NCBI GenBank assembly: GCA_022266195.1
Contig: WHVY01000005.1
Location: forward strand, 620,001 to 684,000
Source of the DNA: Tetranychus cinnabarinus
Taxonomy: Eukaryota > Arthropoda > Arachnida > Trombidiformes > Tetranychidae
Direction of reading: 5' to 3'
Length of the DNA: 64,000 bases
In this document: piece by piece, positions 1 to 12,400 of the stretch
Numbering within the stretch: position 1 is the stretch's first letter
How the letters are laid out: each line of letters begins with the position of its first letter
Notes under the pieces: generated by a model
Told to the model about the DNA's origin: nothing
Seen by the model: only the letters and a program-made list of their open reading frames with translations
Databases searched by the model: none
Made by a program: the position numbers and the translations under genes

Positions 1-210
1 GGGCGATGGAAACTAACTGATGAATTACTCATATCTATCATAGATCACATAGAGTTTAATTAGTATTTAAATAGCGTCTTTAATGAACAAAGTCATATTC
101 CTCATTCAGTGTTTCAAGCTTTGAATTATTATACTAAAATTATCCCTGTGTTTGCACTTGAATCAGAACCGATTTCATCAAATTTTCAAACCGCTCATTA
201 AAGCTTCATC
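1..210. other. 5' flank of the ML-domain gene
   Basis: AT-rich DNA just upstream of the first gene. No reading frame is recognisable and no clear TATA box is seen. It presumably holds the leader and promoter of the gene that starts at 211. Confidence 0.4.
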
Positions 211-841
211 ATGATTCTTAATTTAATTGTTTACTGTTTATTTCCAGCATTCATCTCTTGTACTGTCAACTGGGAAGATTGCGGTCAAGCTGATAGGTCG
301 CTAGTCTTTCACAAGATAAACTTTAAAAGTGACAAAATCATCATCGATGGTGATGAGCCGATCCAAGCTGAAGTTGATTTTTCTGTGCTTGACCCGTTCG
401 ACTATGAGGTTACAATGAGCGCTGAACTGAGACGTTACTTCAAGATAGTGTTTATCGAAAAAAGCTTCAAGGTACCTTGTATCAATGACGCTGGAAGCTG
501 TTCTGGTTCATTTTGCTATTTCGTACAGTCCTATGCAAACCTAGCTCGTTCCTTTGCTGATCAACTTCATGCACCATTCAACTGTGCGATGGAGAAAGGC
601 CGTTATGCAGGCAACATCACCTACCCAATACCGACCAACGTATTCAACAAAATTCCGTCGGTGATTACAAAAAATCTCTCAGTAAGTCTTTCATTAGCAT
701 TTATCAATCATTTCTTCTGATCGTATTAAATTCTTGTTCTTTATTCTACAGGGTAAATATGAACTCGTGATTCGCTGGTACTTTGGCGATCAAGAAGCAG
801 GTTGTCTCGCAATTGGATCAGCATTACAAATTAATCCTTAG
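211..841 (+). CDS. GM2-activator-like ML-domain secreted lipid-binding protein
   Basis: Two exons, 211-681 and 752-841, joined in phase 0 across a 70-bp GT-AG intron (gtaagt donor, ttctacag acceptor); 186 residues. A hydrophobic signal peptide (about 1-17) is followed by a mature protein with Cys24, 90, 97, 102, 125 and 175. The stretch KVPCINDAGSC (87-97) and the FNCAMEKGRY segment (123-132) match the layout of the ganglioside GM2 activator branch of the ML (MD-2-related lipid-recognition) family. The short second exon supplies the last strand and the final Cys (AGCLAIGSALQI). These proteins are secreted or lysosomal beta-sandwiches that hold lipid in a hydrophobic cavity; the ligand here is unknown. 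An AATAAA signal lies at 902-907. A decayed copy follows 1.3 kb downstream, so the gene belongs to a local tandem family. Confidence 0.88.
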
Positions 842-2152
842 ATTATTCTTTTGCCTATGCTTTACTTTAGTTGAATTCATCAAAAATATACTTTAATTTG
901 CAATAAAATGTAAAAGTAATTTTTATCAGCAAAACTTTGATCCTAAGTTTATTTACATCATTACGGTTATCTTCATATTGATTCGTATTGAATTTAAATT
1001 TAGCCAAAAATTGCATTTACGAAAATATTTGCATTCGTTCATTTTCGATAACTTTTCTGACATGAAATTGCATTAATTCTGGATGTACACTTAATCCTAT
1101 AGCTTGATTTGGATCTGATTATCATTGTTTCGATAAAAGAAGCATGACATTTCAGATAGAATGGTGCGAACCGAAACGATGTCGAGCACGTATTTTGCCT
1201 TCAAAGTCCACAAACTTATGAAAACGAAATAAAATTTTATATCATTTGATTAAACAAATAATTTCTATTGCAAATATTAGATTAGTCTTGCGATTTTCAT
1301 AATAAGCTCATGAAAATATGATCAACAATTTCTTATAACTCGATCCGTCGAATAAAAAAATAATGATTTATTTTAATCTAAATAATAATAATAAAAACAA
1401 AAAGTTGACAATTCAGTTAAATATTGAATTTTTTTCAATTTACCATCAAATAATAAGATCATTCAAAAAATAACATTGATGGGCATGAAGCAATGAGATG
1501 AAGAATTCTGATCTGATAGTGCATAAAGCTATAAGAATTACTATTTAACTGTCATGCAAGCCCAATTCATTGTATAACTAAATCAACTTTTCAATAAATT
1601 GGCAATGAAACTCGATAAAATTTCTAGCTGAAAATATTTTTAAGATTAATTTTTAACTACATAGTTATGTTGGATCGCCAGTCTAGCAGATGTAGAATCA
1701 TGTCAATTTCAAAATTCATTGCATTTGGATAGACAGTGACTCATTGCCTTAACATGACATCGAGCTGGAAATTTTATTTGTCAGAATAAAAATTTTGTAC
1801 CGAACATGACATAAATATTTTCCTAGAACTCAATCTATACAACATTTCAATTTTCTCAGCAACCGTTGAGAACATAATAATTAAACAATTCAAATTGAAC
1901 ATTGGTGTCATGCAAATGTACAACATACATGTTATCATTATATTTATCACTTGCTTTCAAATCTGAGAAACTGATTATGAAACGAAAAAATGAAACAAGC
2001 GATTATTCAATGAGTAATAGAAACGTATCAATTGTGATTATTCCAGTGAATGTTATTTAAAACTAATAAAAGTTGCTAGATAACCTTCATTTGAGTTAGT
2101 ACACTGAAATATTAAAATTCAGTTGAATTTTGTAGGGAGAAAATTCTATATA
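842..2152. other. Intergenic spacer between ML gene and its decayed copy
   Basis: It starts with the 3' end of the ML gene (AATAAA at 902-907). The rest is AT-rich with stops in all frames. I see no gene or recognisable repeat. Confidence 0.6.
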
Positions 2153-2475
2153 ATGCTTCATTTAGTCATCTACTGATTTCTCAATTAACCATCATGCACG
2201 GTCAACCGGGAAGACTGTGGAAACGCCGATAGATATTTTACTTTCGAAAGTTGATCTTCAAAGATCAGTCTTTACTCATCGACAATATCAACCCAATCCA
2301 AGTTGAAATTCATTTTACTCGATCGAATCAAGTTGATCCTGTTGACAATGTGGTTACATTGAGTGCTGAACTTAGCAGATACTTTACGAACCCGCACATC
2401 CCTGTATCTAATTTTGTTATAACGTTGTTTTGTTATTTTCAAATCCTACGAAACCTTGGCTCGCTCTTTAGTTAC
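2153..2475 (+). pseudogene. Decayed tandem copy of the GM2-activator-like ML gene
   Basis: From an ATG at 2153 the first-exon homology to the intact gene is clear (CTVNREDCGNADR against CTVNWEDCGQADR), but the frame holds early stops in the signal-peptide region and a third stop near 2252. Similarity resumes in another frame from 2251 (NPIQVEIHF, VVTLSAELSRYF). It shifts frame again near 2450 (YETLARSLVTEQLR against YANLARSFADQLH). The Cys-containing loop around residues 90-97 of the parent is not preserved. The copy looks non-functional. The end is uncertain; weak traces may continue to about 2585. Confidence 0.85.
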
Positions 2476-5333
2476 AGAGCAGCTTCGGTAAGATTTACTT
2501 TTTCAATCATTTTCCCTCTTACCAATTTTCAATTGATCTATTTCTTTCAGCTGATTACGATAAATTAAATTCCCAATTGCAAGCCTCAAATTTTGGTAAA
2601 ACTTTTGTTTGAAAAAAAACCAAAATTGTAATCTTCAGTCTTTTAACATTGGTAATATTCATTTTGTGGTGAAAAAAGCCTTTCTTCGAGCATAGGTAAG
2701 CATTTAGTTGAGCGTTGAACTCATGAATTTAATAAAAATACGTTACCATAAATCAGTGAAAATTATAAAATATGGTAAATTAAATTAAATTTGAAAAAAC
2801 CGGTTCATAAAAGTGAAACGGTTTTGCCATATGTTTGACCGGTAACCGGATTCAAGTGGAAAACCGGTTAACGTCGTTGACTAATATTGATATTGATTTA
2901 ATACTTTTTATTGATAAAATATAAAATCCAAGTGATTTGAGGATTCACTTAATGATTAATATTACCTTCAAGGTAAATGTAAGCTCAAAGGTCAGCTCAG
3001 GTCATTCCTGGTTTTTTCATATCGACTTGATATTGAAGCTTATGTGAATATTTTAACTCATAACATCACTTTTTTCATCTTATTATCATCTTTAACTTCC
3101 TCATCTTTGGATCAAACATCATCACCATCACCATAATCATCGTTGTCATCAAGTAACTGAACCGTGTTCATTAAATTGACCCTCAACAAGTGCTTCCGTC
3201 TTGAAGGTATTTTTATTTAAAACCATAAAAATCTTAGTCTTCCTTAACCTCTCTCCTCATTACCATTTGTTAACTTTTTGCCTCTTTTTGATCCAATTTT
3301 TTTCTCTTCACTTACAGTTTTCATATTATTACTTTGACGGTTGGGTCAAAATTCAATACATTTACCTTATTGTTCAATTGATGAGAAAAACGGCGTTAAA
3401 CGTTGACCCTCATGTTAATCACGGTGAATTTAAGCGATTTGGTGAATCAAAAAGCGCTTCAACATTTCTTTTCGCATCATCCTTTTCACTTTTCACTTAT
3501 TACCGACTTGATGGTGATGACCATCATTATCATCTTTTTTTCTCTCCCTTTCAATTTCTTTTCACTCTTTGTTTCATAAATTACATTTGATTCATTTGAA
3601 GCTCGACCTGCTAAAAATGCATTTGAATCAACATAACATTTCTCCATCATGATTCAGGTCAATCAAAAGGAAACTACAATGAACAAAATTGTATTCTCAT
3701 TAATTTTATGCTTCTCTTTACCAAACATGACTCTCAATCTTTGATTACTTCAACACACATTTACTTTTACCCTCTTCATTGTTGTACATTTCATTGCAAA
3801 ACTGTTGCGATTGTTTGATTAAGAAGGTAAAATATTGATCTATCACCGGTTTAGTGACCGTTAATCGGTATTATCAAGACACCATTTAGTTGTTAAACAT
3901 TAAACATATTGAACCATTTTACAATCAACTCACAATTAAAAGTATTAATATTTGCTTTTGATTAGCAGGCAACATTAAACAACCAGCAAAAATCATAAAT
4001 AACGTCCATTGAATATAGCCTTCAAAGGTGAACCTGAATATACGTAAATATTACCTACTTTTACCTACAACTATCAAAGCAAACAAGTCATGATTAACCC
4101 AACAATAAGAAAATTGAAAGCGGTGATATTTTTTGTTCAATCTCAAGCCATTGTTTCCATCTTTTACCTTTTAATTAGCATATTGTATTTCAAGCTTCTT
4201 GATTACAATTACGATCATCACTTTCACTTAAACCAATCTTAATAGCTTCTGTTAAATGCTACCTTTTTTCCTGTTAACCATCCTCAACTGTCAACTTAAA
4301 TAAAATTTAAGGTGTAGTTTGATTACATTCAACTAACTCTTACATTGTGTTAATAATTGTCACAACAATTATGCTTTTTCCTTGTGGCTAACTGCAAATG
4401 CTTGATTAACAGGGTCAAAGAAAATTGTTGAATAAAAATGGTTGATGATCAACATGATGAAGATCGTCAGCTGAGAAACATTTTAAAAGTGAAACTTAAT
4501 TGCTCAAACGGGAAACATTTAACCAAATAATTAAATGTATAAATGTTCATTTTCCTCTTAAATTAAGTATTGGACAACTCAACAATTAACATTTATCACG
4601 TAAAATAACTAAATTTATCTTGTGGTTTATTTAAAAGCACAAAGGAGGATCTCAGCTGTTGTCCATTTAGTGAATTGGAGGATTCAGAGTTTTCAAGAAA
4701 ACCTTCAATGATTCAATTGTCTGACCATTTGTTATAACAAATCAATTTAGCTATTGACTGGAATAATATTAATCATTGATTTGACTTGTTGAACAATCAA
4801 GGCACAAATTACTAAATTAAGAATGGAAAGTGAATTTTGATGAACCTAATTTGGTCAATTTGTTGTTGTTAACTATCTTTTTCACTTTCAATTGATTGGA
4901 AATAAATTGGATTGGTCAAAGATTTTGCTTATGAATACAATGTTTCAATTGTGATAAATGTCTGGCCTGATTTAGTAACGAAACAAATTGAAGATGAAAT
5001 TGAATTTCAAACAATACAATTGTTACCTTGATTGTTGCTGATCACCAGCTTATAATTTTTTTCATATCAAACTTGTAACTTTGCTGTAAATTGTAAGAAG
5101 ATTAAGAAAGATGAAGATGAAGAGGGAAAGAAAAGCAAAACGATAAATCTTAAGAGGTTTGTTGACCCTGCAAGTGACCGCTAATTGTAAATGTAGATGA
5201 ATAAATGAAAGGAATGAGAAGGACTTTAAATGATGATGATGATGATGAAGGAATAAAAAGAAAGCAAAAAAAGTGAAAATCTTAAAGGATGTTCTGATGT
5301 AAACAAGGAAGACATTATTTTATGGTTTTGTGA
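2476..5333. other. Gene-poor intergenic region
   Basis: AT-rich, with no reading frame I can support. The open frame at 3201-3590 on + is rich in Phe, Leu and His from a pyrimidine-rich tract and resembles no protein. The notable content is a cluster of AACCGGTT-type sites at 2798-2870 and a GAT microsatellite near 5232-5248. Confidence 0.5.
2798..2870. promoter_or_regulatory. Cluster of AACCGGTT (Grainyhead-type) motifs
   Basis: Two perfect AACCGGTT palindromes (2798-2805 and 2862-2869) bracket related sites (AACGGTTT near 2817, and GACCGGTA with AACCGGAT at about 2837-2851) within 73 bp of otherwise AT-rich DNA. AACCGGTT is the consensus of the epidermal regulator Grainyhead/CP2. The nearest following gene is the cuticle-type ZP gene, with another perfect site inside its first intron (24526-24533). 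Enhancer function is inference. Confidence 0.3.
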
Positions 5334-5531
5334 ATGCAACAGATTAATAGCATTATGATGATGAATGAAGAGGACCATTTTAAATTTTGTTTTTCTTTGA
5401 TTTTAATTGTTTTGGTAATAATAAATAATTGTGAATTTGTTAATGAGAAAGGCACTAGAAAAGCGGTCAATCTAGACTTGCACAGCAAGAATAGACCACC
5501 TTTTTCAATGACCCGGCCATGGTTTTGGTAA
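5334..5531 (+). CDS. Candidate small secreted peptide
   Basis: A 65-residue open frame. Starting at one of the Met residues at positions 8-10 gives a plausible signal peptide (FCFSLILIVLVIINNCEFV). After it comes a short hydrophilic segment ending in NRPPFSMTRPWFW, immediately followed by a TAA that also forms part of a possible splice donor (ttttg/gtaaaa). I do not recognise the peptide. AT-rich DNA makes hydrophobic runs by chance, so this could be spurious. A secreted peptide or neuropeptide precursor is the most that can be proposed. Confidence 0.2.
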   Translation: MQQINSIMMMNEEDHFKFCFSLILIVLVIINNCEFVNEKGTRKAVNLDLHSKNRPPFSMTRPWFW

Positions 5532-6480
5532 AAAAATGTATGTATAAAATTAGATTTTTGTTTTCACATAGTCAATGACAATAATCATTACATATGAAGG
5601 GTTCATTTTTTGTGTTATCAGTTCATGATTTCACGTTCATTGTTTGATAGGTTAAAAAAGGATAGAGAAGGGTTAGTGAGAGGAAGATTAGAAAAGATAG
5701 AAAAAGGGTTTTCGTTGGATTAAAATCACTCAACGTGATCATACTGGTTACCTTAAAAACAATCTGTTTCTTTCTTTCAATCTTTCAATTGTAATTGAAT
5801 TAATATTGACTCATTCAATAGGAGTAACTATAATCATCAACAAATAACGATGAGAGTCGTGAGGATGGAGATAAAACAGAAAGAGGAAAGGAAAGGAAAT
5901 ATGGTGAGTTAAAGGTGAGGAAAACAGGAAGGGAGGATGAAGTAAAAGATGGTGATGATAATGATGAATGCAGGTTTTGATGAATGAGAGTCAATATTGG
6001 CGGCAAGAGAAAGAAGGAAAGAAAGGAAAAAGGTAAAGGTAGATCAGATGACCGGGATGAGCGATGTACGTGTATTAAGATTCAGTGGTTGAGGTTCAGT
6101 TTCATTTACAAGGTAAGAGTATTTCAATAGAAGAGGAAAAAGAAAGAAAACAATTTCCTGATTGATTCCTCCAATATTGAATATACTATTATATTGATAA
6201 TATATATAATATTGAGATGAATTAATAGCAGTAATAATAATTTACATTGGTAGATAATTGTTGTTGAATGTGGTTGGATCGTAAAAAGATGGAAGGAGAA
6301 AAAAAATGTAAGTGAACTTGGAAGATTGCAAGTAAAGTGAATGTGACGATGTGAACGGAAACGAGAACCTCAAAGCCACGTAAACAATACACGCCCGAAC
6401 GAATACAGCAATTAGGTGGGAGAATAAGAAGAGAAGTGGAAAGGTTAGGAGAGAAGGGAAAAGTGAAGAGAAAAACGGAG
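5532..6480. other. Downstream flank of the ZP gene
   Basis: Between the peptide candidate and the ZP stop codon. The part from about 5820 to 6480 is purine-rich on + and presumably contains the ZP 3' UTR on -. The open frames here (5815-6006 and 6222-6548 on -) are Ser/Leu/Phe-rich by-products of that composition. Confidence 0.4.
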
Positions 6481-9400
6481 TTAATCTCGACCGTAGGCAC
6501 GATTAGAGTATGGCCCAGAGTAGATTGAGCTTGCACTGGTTGATGCATCCTTTCGGCGGCGTCTTCGTTGAAGTATACAGGCGACTAAAAGGATAACTGC
6601 TAACATTAGAAGTAAACTGGCAATGGCGACACCAACTGCAAATTTTCTCATTGATATACAAAATTCTTGTTCGGTGGCAACTCGACGTGGTGAGATGATA
6701 TCCACTGTTTTATAGATCAATCCAAGTTCGGAACATAAGAGGAAAAAAAAGAGAGAAAGAAAAGAGTCGGTTAGTCTTATTTTTTTATCTATGCATTGTT
6801 CAGGTAAAAGTAGTGATAATGATGATAAATCAAAACGAAAGGGAAGAAGAAAAGAATCAAAGAAGTGAAGCAAAAAAAGAGTCATGAGAAAAGAAATGAA
6901 TGAAAGGAAAAGCTTAAAAGTAATCAGACAAGGTTTCAGAATCAAGTGAATGCTTCTTCACTGGATGATAAAAACTCAACTTTGATCCATTCATTATTTT
7001 CATCCTTTTTTTCATCTCTCTCTAGCTACTGTTGATTGTGACAAAATATTATTAGTTTTATTTGATGGGAAAAAATGTATTGAAAGTAAAGGTGAGAGAG
7101 ATTGGATAAGATTTGACCCTTTATCATAAAGGTATTCAAAAATTTCCATTTCTGAAAGCAAAAGCTAAACAAATGTTCATTGAAAAAAGTCTTTTTTCTT
7201 CTTAAATTTTTTCTCTCACATTTTCAGTCAGAATAAATTATCAATAAACTGGACAAGTAACTCTAATATTTTGATGGGTTCATTGTCTGGGTAAATTAAA
7301 TTAACGGTAAGCATGAGAAAGTAGAAAGTGATGAGAAATCATTGAATAAGCAAATTTAGGCAAATAATTTGACTATCCTTAAAAATACACAACTTCACGT
7401 TAATTGTAATAATACAACTTTACGTTTCTTTTAAATTCAATTGAGACTTGGTTAGATTCATGCGACTATTCAAGTGTCATTCACATTGGTCTAATCTTTT
7501 TTTATACGCTTTCTGTTTAAAGATATGTAATTTTTTTTCTGAGATTTAACATCAATTATGTTTGTCCGGTTAACCAAACCCATTCAATTTGGACTAACCT
7601 TTTCCTATTATTGTATTATACCATCTTATTTGATGTTTCAACAGTATATTACTAAAAAGATTTACATGGTTTTCTGTGGGAATGGAATGTTTAAACCTGA
7701 TCATTTGAAAATTGTAATGAAATAAAATAAAATTCAATAAAGACTGTTTATCAATAGGTAACCCTTATTGTAAAGGTTTCACGTTGTCGTGACAACTACC
7801 TGTGGAATGAAAGAGCTAGGTAAAGGTACATCCTTTTAATAGTAGATGGATTTGGTCACTTTAAACAGCCCATTCAGCTCAAATTGAGTCTAGGCCTGTC
7901 TCTGTTTTTTTTGTTTACTATTATTAATGGTGCTTTTGGCTTCTTTTAATAATTGTATTTCAAATGGATTATCCTAGTAGCTGGATTTTTAAAAGCTATT
8001 GTCATAAAATATGAGAAAGAGAAGAATCTATTGGAGTCAAAAAGTGAAACCAACTGCAGGACTTTCATTGATGATCAATAAAACAGCCAAGACCATTTTA
8101 TAGTAATCAAAGGTTGTCCATTGTCCACCTAAATAACAGTCTCATTTTTTCTTTTCCAAGTTTTTTTGGCCTTTTCTTCTCAAGATCTTTTTCTTTGTTG
8201 CTTTCTTCTTCTTCTTTTTCTTCTTCATCTCCTTTCTTTTTTGCTTGTTTTCTTATCCTGTATGTTTTGGGTTGTATGTTTGTCTGAATGAGTGTCCAAC
8301 AAAAAACAACCAGAGAGGAGCAGCAAATTTAAACTCTTAAAATAAGGTAAACTTGAAGACGCTTTTTTACCTTCTTCTTCTTCCTCGGCTTCATTTACAT
8401 ATAAACCAGAGTACACCTCTACACTTAAATCTCTTATGTCATCTTGGCGAACCAGAGCAATATTAGCATCACCCTCAACATCAGTATCACGTCGCCTTCT
8501 TCGTCTGTAGTTAAGGCCATTTCGGTCACAATCTGGAGGCTAGAGAGTGAAAGGAAAACAAAAAGAAAAGTTGTATTAAAGTTATTATCATTCATCATAA
8601 TTATAACCATCATTATGATTATTATCATCATTATTGTCATTCCTCAAACTATCCAACTAAATTCAAAGATAATTTGATAATTGGGGGATTCAAAGATTGT
8701 ATAATGGCCAACTTACAATATCATCACATCCGCCCGACTCTTTAAGACACAGCCGTACATTACATTGATAATAGACAGATGCAGTGTAAGGAAATTTGTG
8801 AGCTTGAAATGAGACTACAGCACGAGTTAAATTATTGGTATATTCAAATGGACCCATGATTTCATCATCAACTGGACATCTACAAAATTAGAAAGAGAAA
8901 AGGTGAGTAAATAAAATAGAAATACAGAAACAATTTAATGTCAAGATTGGATCAATCCAAAACAGTATGTGTGCTACAAGAATAGAAGGTGTAGTGGAAA
9001 AAAAAACAGTCAATTGCATGGCTTAACGATCAACAGTGGATGAGAACTGTGTAAACCCAGGTCAAGAATCGTTAATCTTTAAGAAAGGTAGGTGGGAGGA
9101 AAGATCGGGTGGATCACAGAGCCTATTTCACCAAAACCCAGATCAACAAAAATAGATTGATAAAATGAAAGCGAGAAAAAAAACAGTTGGCCCATGAACA
9201 TGATGCCCTTGAGGGTTTTCGCTCAAGCGTTTCATTGACACAATGAGAGACGAAGAGCAAGGAAGATAGTGAGAAAGAAAGTGAAGAGGGAAAGAGAGGA
9301 AAACGTAAAAAACATTACATTGGAAGAGGAAAAAGGTTGAAGCTAAACATGTCCAGAGTTACAAATGGTAAGAAAAAGGACGATCTCGAGGTTTTGTTGG

Positions 9401-12400
9401 TATTTATATGAACACACATGTTATTGGTATATAATATAAATGTTAATTAGTTAATTAACTTACCCTTCATCGTTAAGTAATGGCTGTTCTCCCCAATTGA
9501 GGCCGTCCCGAACCAAACAATTAGTTACTTTCATGCCATAAACGGCTACATATGATATGAGAATAAGCAGAAAAGAGATTTATACAATGTTGACAATATT
9601 CATTGTAATATTTTTTTCTAATCAAAGTAAATCACAATTAGCCTAGCTATTAGTCTAGATAAATTAGACTAGGTATATGGATAAATAAGCAACAAGTAGT
9701 TAATAATTAACTAGAAAAAAACTATGGTCTATGGTAAAAATTGGAGGCAAAATTAAGTGAAAAAAGCGGTTGAATAATGTTGTTCAATATTTTAAGGGTG
9801 CGTCTCCATAGTTCATTCTTGCTACGCAATATTTGTCATTAATTTTTTAGAGGCTATAATCCAAGTTAATTTAGTAATTGCTATTACTCACGTTGATTGT
9901 CAATGGCAATAGTTAACGTTAAACGATCACCAATTTTAACATTTTCCGCAACAATTTCATTAGAAGTATCGGCCATAAAGATTTTCATTGAACAGCTTGG
10001 CATTGGAGCTGTAGCCATGACTGGAGTAGTTCCCAAAGTACTGTAAGAATGAAGTGAAAATAAATATATTAAACAACAATTTAACCAACAAATTGTTAAT
10101 CTGATTAACTTTTCTGCTAAATTTTCAACCCTTATTAACGTTTCTTGATCATGAATTAAACATGTATGAATCAAGTTAAATCCATTGCTACAAATAATCC
10201 ACTTTTACTTTTTGAACAAGGCTCAAAGCAATACAGAACAACAATTTTAATGATAATCTTTTGATTCAATTTCTTTTGTTAAGCCAATACTGAGTATCAT
10301 ATACCATACAATTATTGCTAGTTTATCCTTTTCAGTATTTAAAGTCATTACGAGTTATCATCAGTTTACAATCAGTTATATAATTCAAGATTCAAGGTTC
10401 ACAGTTGATTTCAAGTTTGGGTAAGTCATTGCCATACAACTCACCTTATTATGCATTATCATTTGACTTTCTCGTTCAGTAAACTGTACTTCTTATCATC
10501 AACATGTAACTCAACCTTTCTGTTTTTTTAAATAACAATCATAATGATAACTTTTTTGTCTCTCTTCATTGTTCATTCCTTTTATAACACTTAGACAAAA
10601 AAACACCAAAAATTCAAGGCTGCTCAAGTTTATCCTCAGTTTATGGATTGGAAGGATTCAAGTGGAAGGGATAAACACAAATCCCCACGCTTTATTCTTG
10701 AGCTGTATTGCAACCTACACTGTTCAACCTACCAGCGATATTGAAAAAATAGCGCAAAAACAAGATCGACTCTCCATTTCCTTGGGCAGTCAATGAGTAA
10801 ACAGTTTTACGGGATTGATCAAGTGTTTTGTAAGCTTTAACCATTCAAATTAAGTGTGTGTGTGATGCTAATGATTGAGTGGCATACAGAGTACAAATCA
10901 TGATATTAATGCTGTTAATCAGTTAATAACAAGCATTTTGTCCCAAAAAGGCTGAAAGGTTAACCATAAAAATTAGTCAATCAACCTTCAGTCCAATTCA
11001 TCAACTTCAACAAGTTGTCTTCATTTTCAATTTGTCATCAATTCATCGTGACGATAAATTATCAACAAAAGACAAAATGATTTAAATTCCAGTTCAAATC
11101 ACTTGAAATCAGAGTTTAATTTGATTGAAAGGCTGCACAAAATGTACAAAATCAAGTCACTTTTGATTTAGTTTCACTTCGAGAGAATCATCAAGTTAGA
11201 CATTTTCAGCTCAAACTCAATGAGCAAGCTAAATTTTCATAATCATCGGCTTGTTGCTGATGACCTTTAATTTAATTAAATACAGATAGAGTGAAAGTTA
11301 TCATAAGATTCATTAACTTGCATGTTGATAAATATTAAATATTATGGGAAACTATTATCATCATTATTAATATTATAATATAATTATTTTGTTTTCTCAG
11401 TTTTGACAGAGGGATGGATAATTAATGACCAAATAAGCGAGTATTTTGTTAGTCAGGTTCACAACAACAGATCAACAATTAATCAAACTCATGGTAATAC
11501 TATGATTCTGATCCAAAAAAATGTGAAACTTTAATCAATTAACCTCAAGGCAGTGAATTTCATAAGCAAGATCAACTATTATAATTGCAATTAACATCTT
11601 ACCTTTCTTTACGTTCATTTTTCACCATCTCGATGAAAGTATTAAATCTAAATTGACTGACAATCTATTCGCAGCTTTAATCAATCAGCATCCAATTAAT
11701 CAAACGATGGTGACAATAACAAAATTTTGTCGCTAATCAACCTTTCATTATTAGCCCTTGTCTATGAATTTACAGGTCTTTCCAATTGAATGTGAGTTTA
11801 CGCCGTTTCAAGACACAATCAATTAGGATTAAGGTTGGGTTGTATTGAAAATTGATGGAAAAGGAAAGGTTAAATGTGATAGTTGATCATTTAAGTTAAT
11901 CATGTTTAACTTTCAATGCCATTTTCAAGTTTACCATTTCATTTTTCATTTAACAACAATTTTTCTTATTATCATTATTATATTAGCATTTCACTGGCTT
12001 TCTTATACAATTTATTAATCACGTTTACTAATTATTTCAAGTTGCTTGAAACGTTTCTCTCCCTGATTTTGCTATTCATAACTTATTTCCCATTTATCAT
12101 CTCAATTCACGTTCACCATTATCTGAATACACTTGGAAATCCATTTACAGATACTGTGAAATTATCACCATTATTTCTGAACGCTAATCACCATTGAAGA
12201 TGAAAATCAAGGATAATCCAATGGATACACTTTGTTTCCCGATAGCGGCTTTGCATTGGTCATTAAAGAAGTCAGCATTCAATCATTATCAGTTATCCTT
12301 GTAAAATATCGTGATATTGATAATTAACTATGGAAATTCCGTTAATGTTACTGTTGATTGTCAATTGTTGACCAACATATGCTTTTTTACATCAAACTTG

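Noticed and set aside
3201..3590. 129-codon open frame on +, rich in Phe, Leu, His and Ser
   Set aside because: It comes from a pyrimidine-rich tract, has no recognisable domain or splice context, and looks like compositional noise.
8225..8416. 63-codon frame on - continuing the ZP exon
   Set aside because: It reads through the donor of ZP exon 6 into the intron. The downstream exon at 6704 restores the known ZP architecture.
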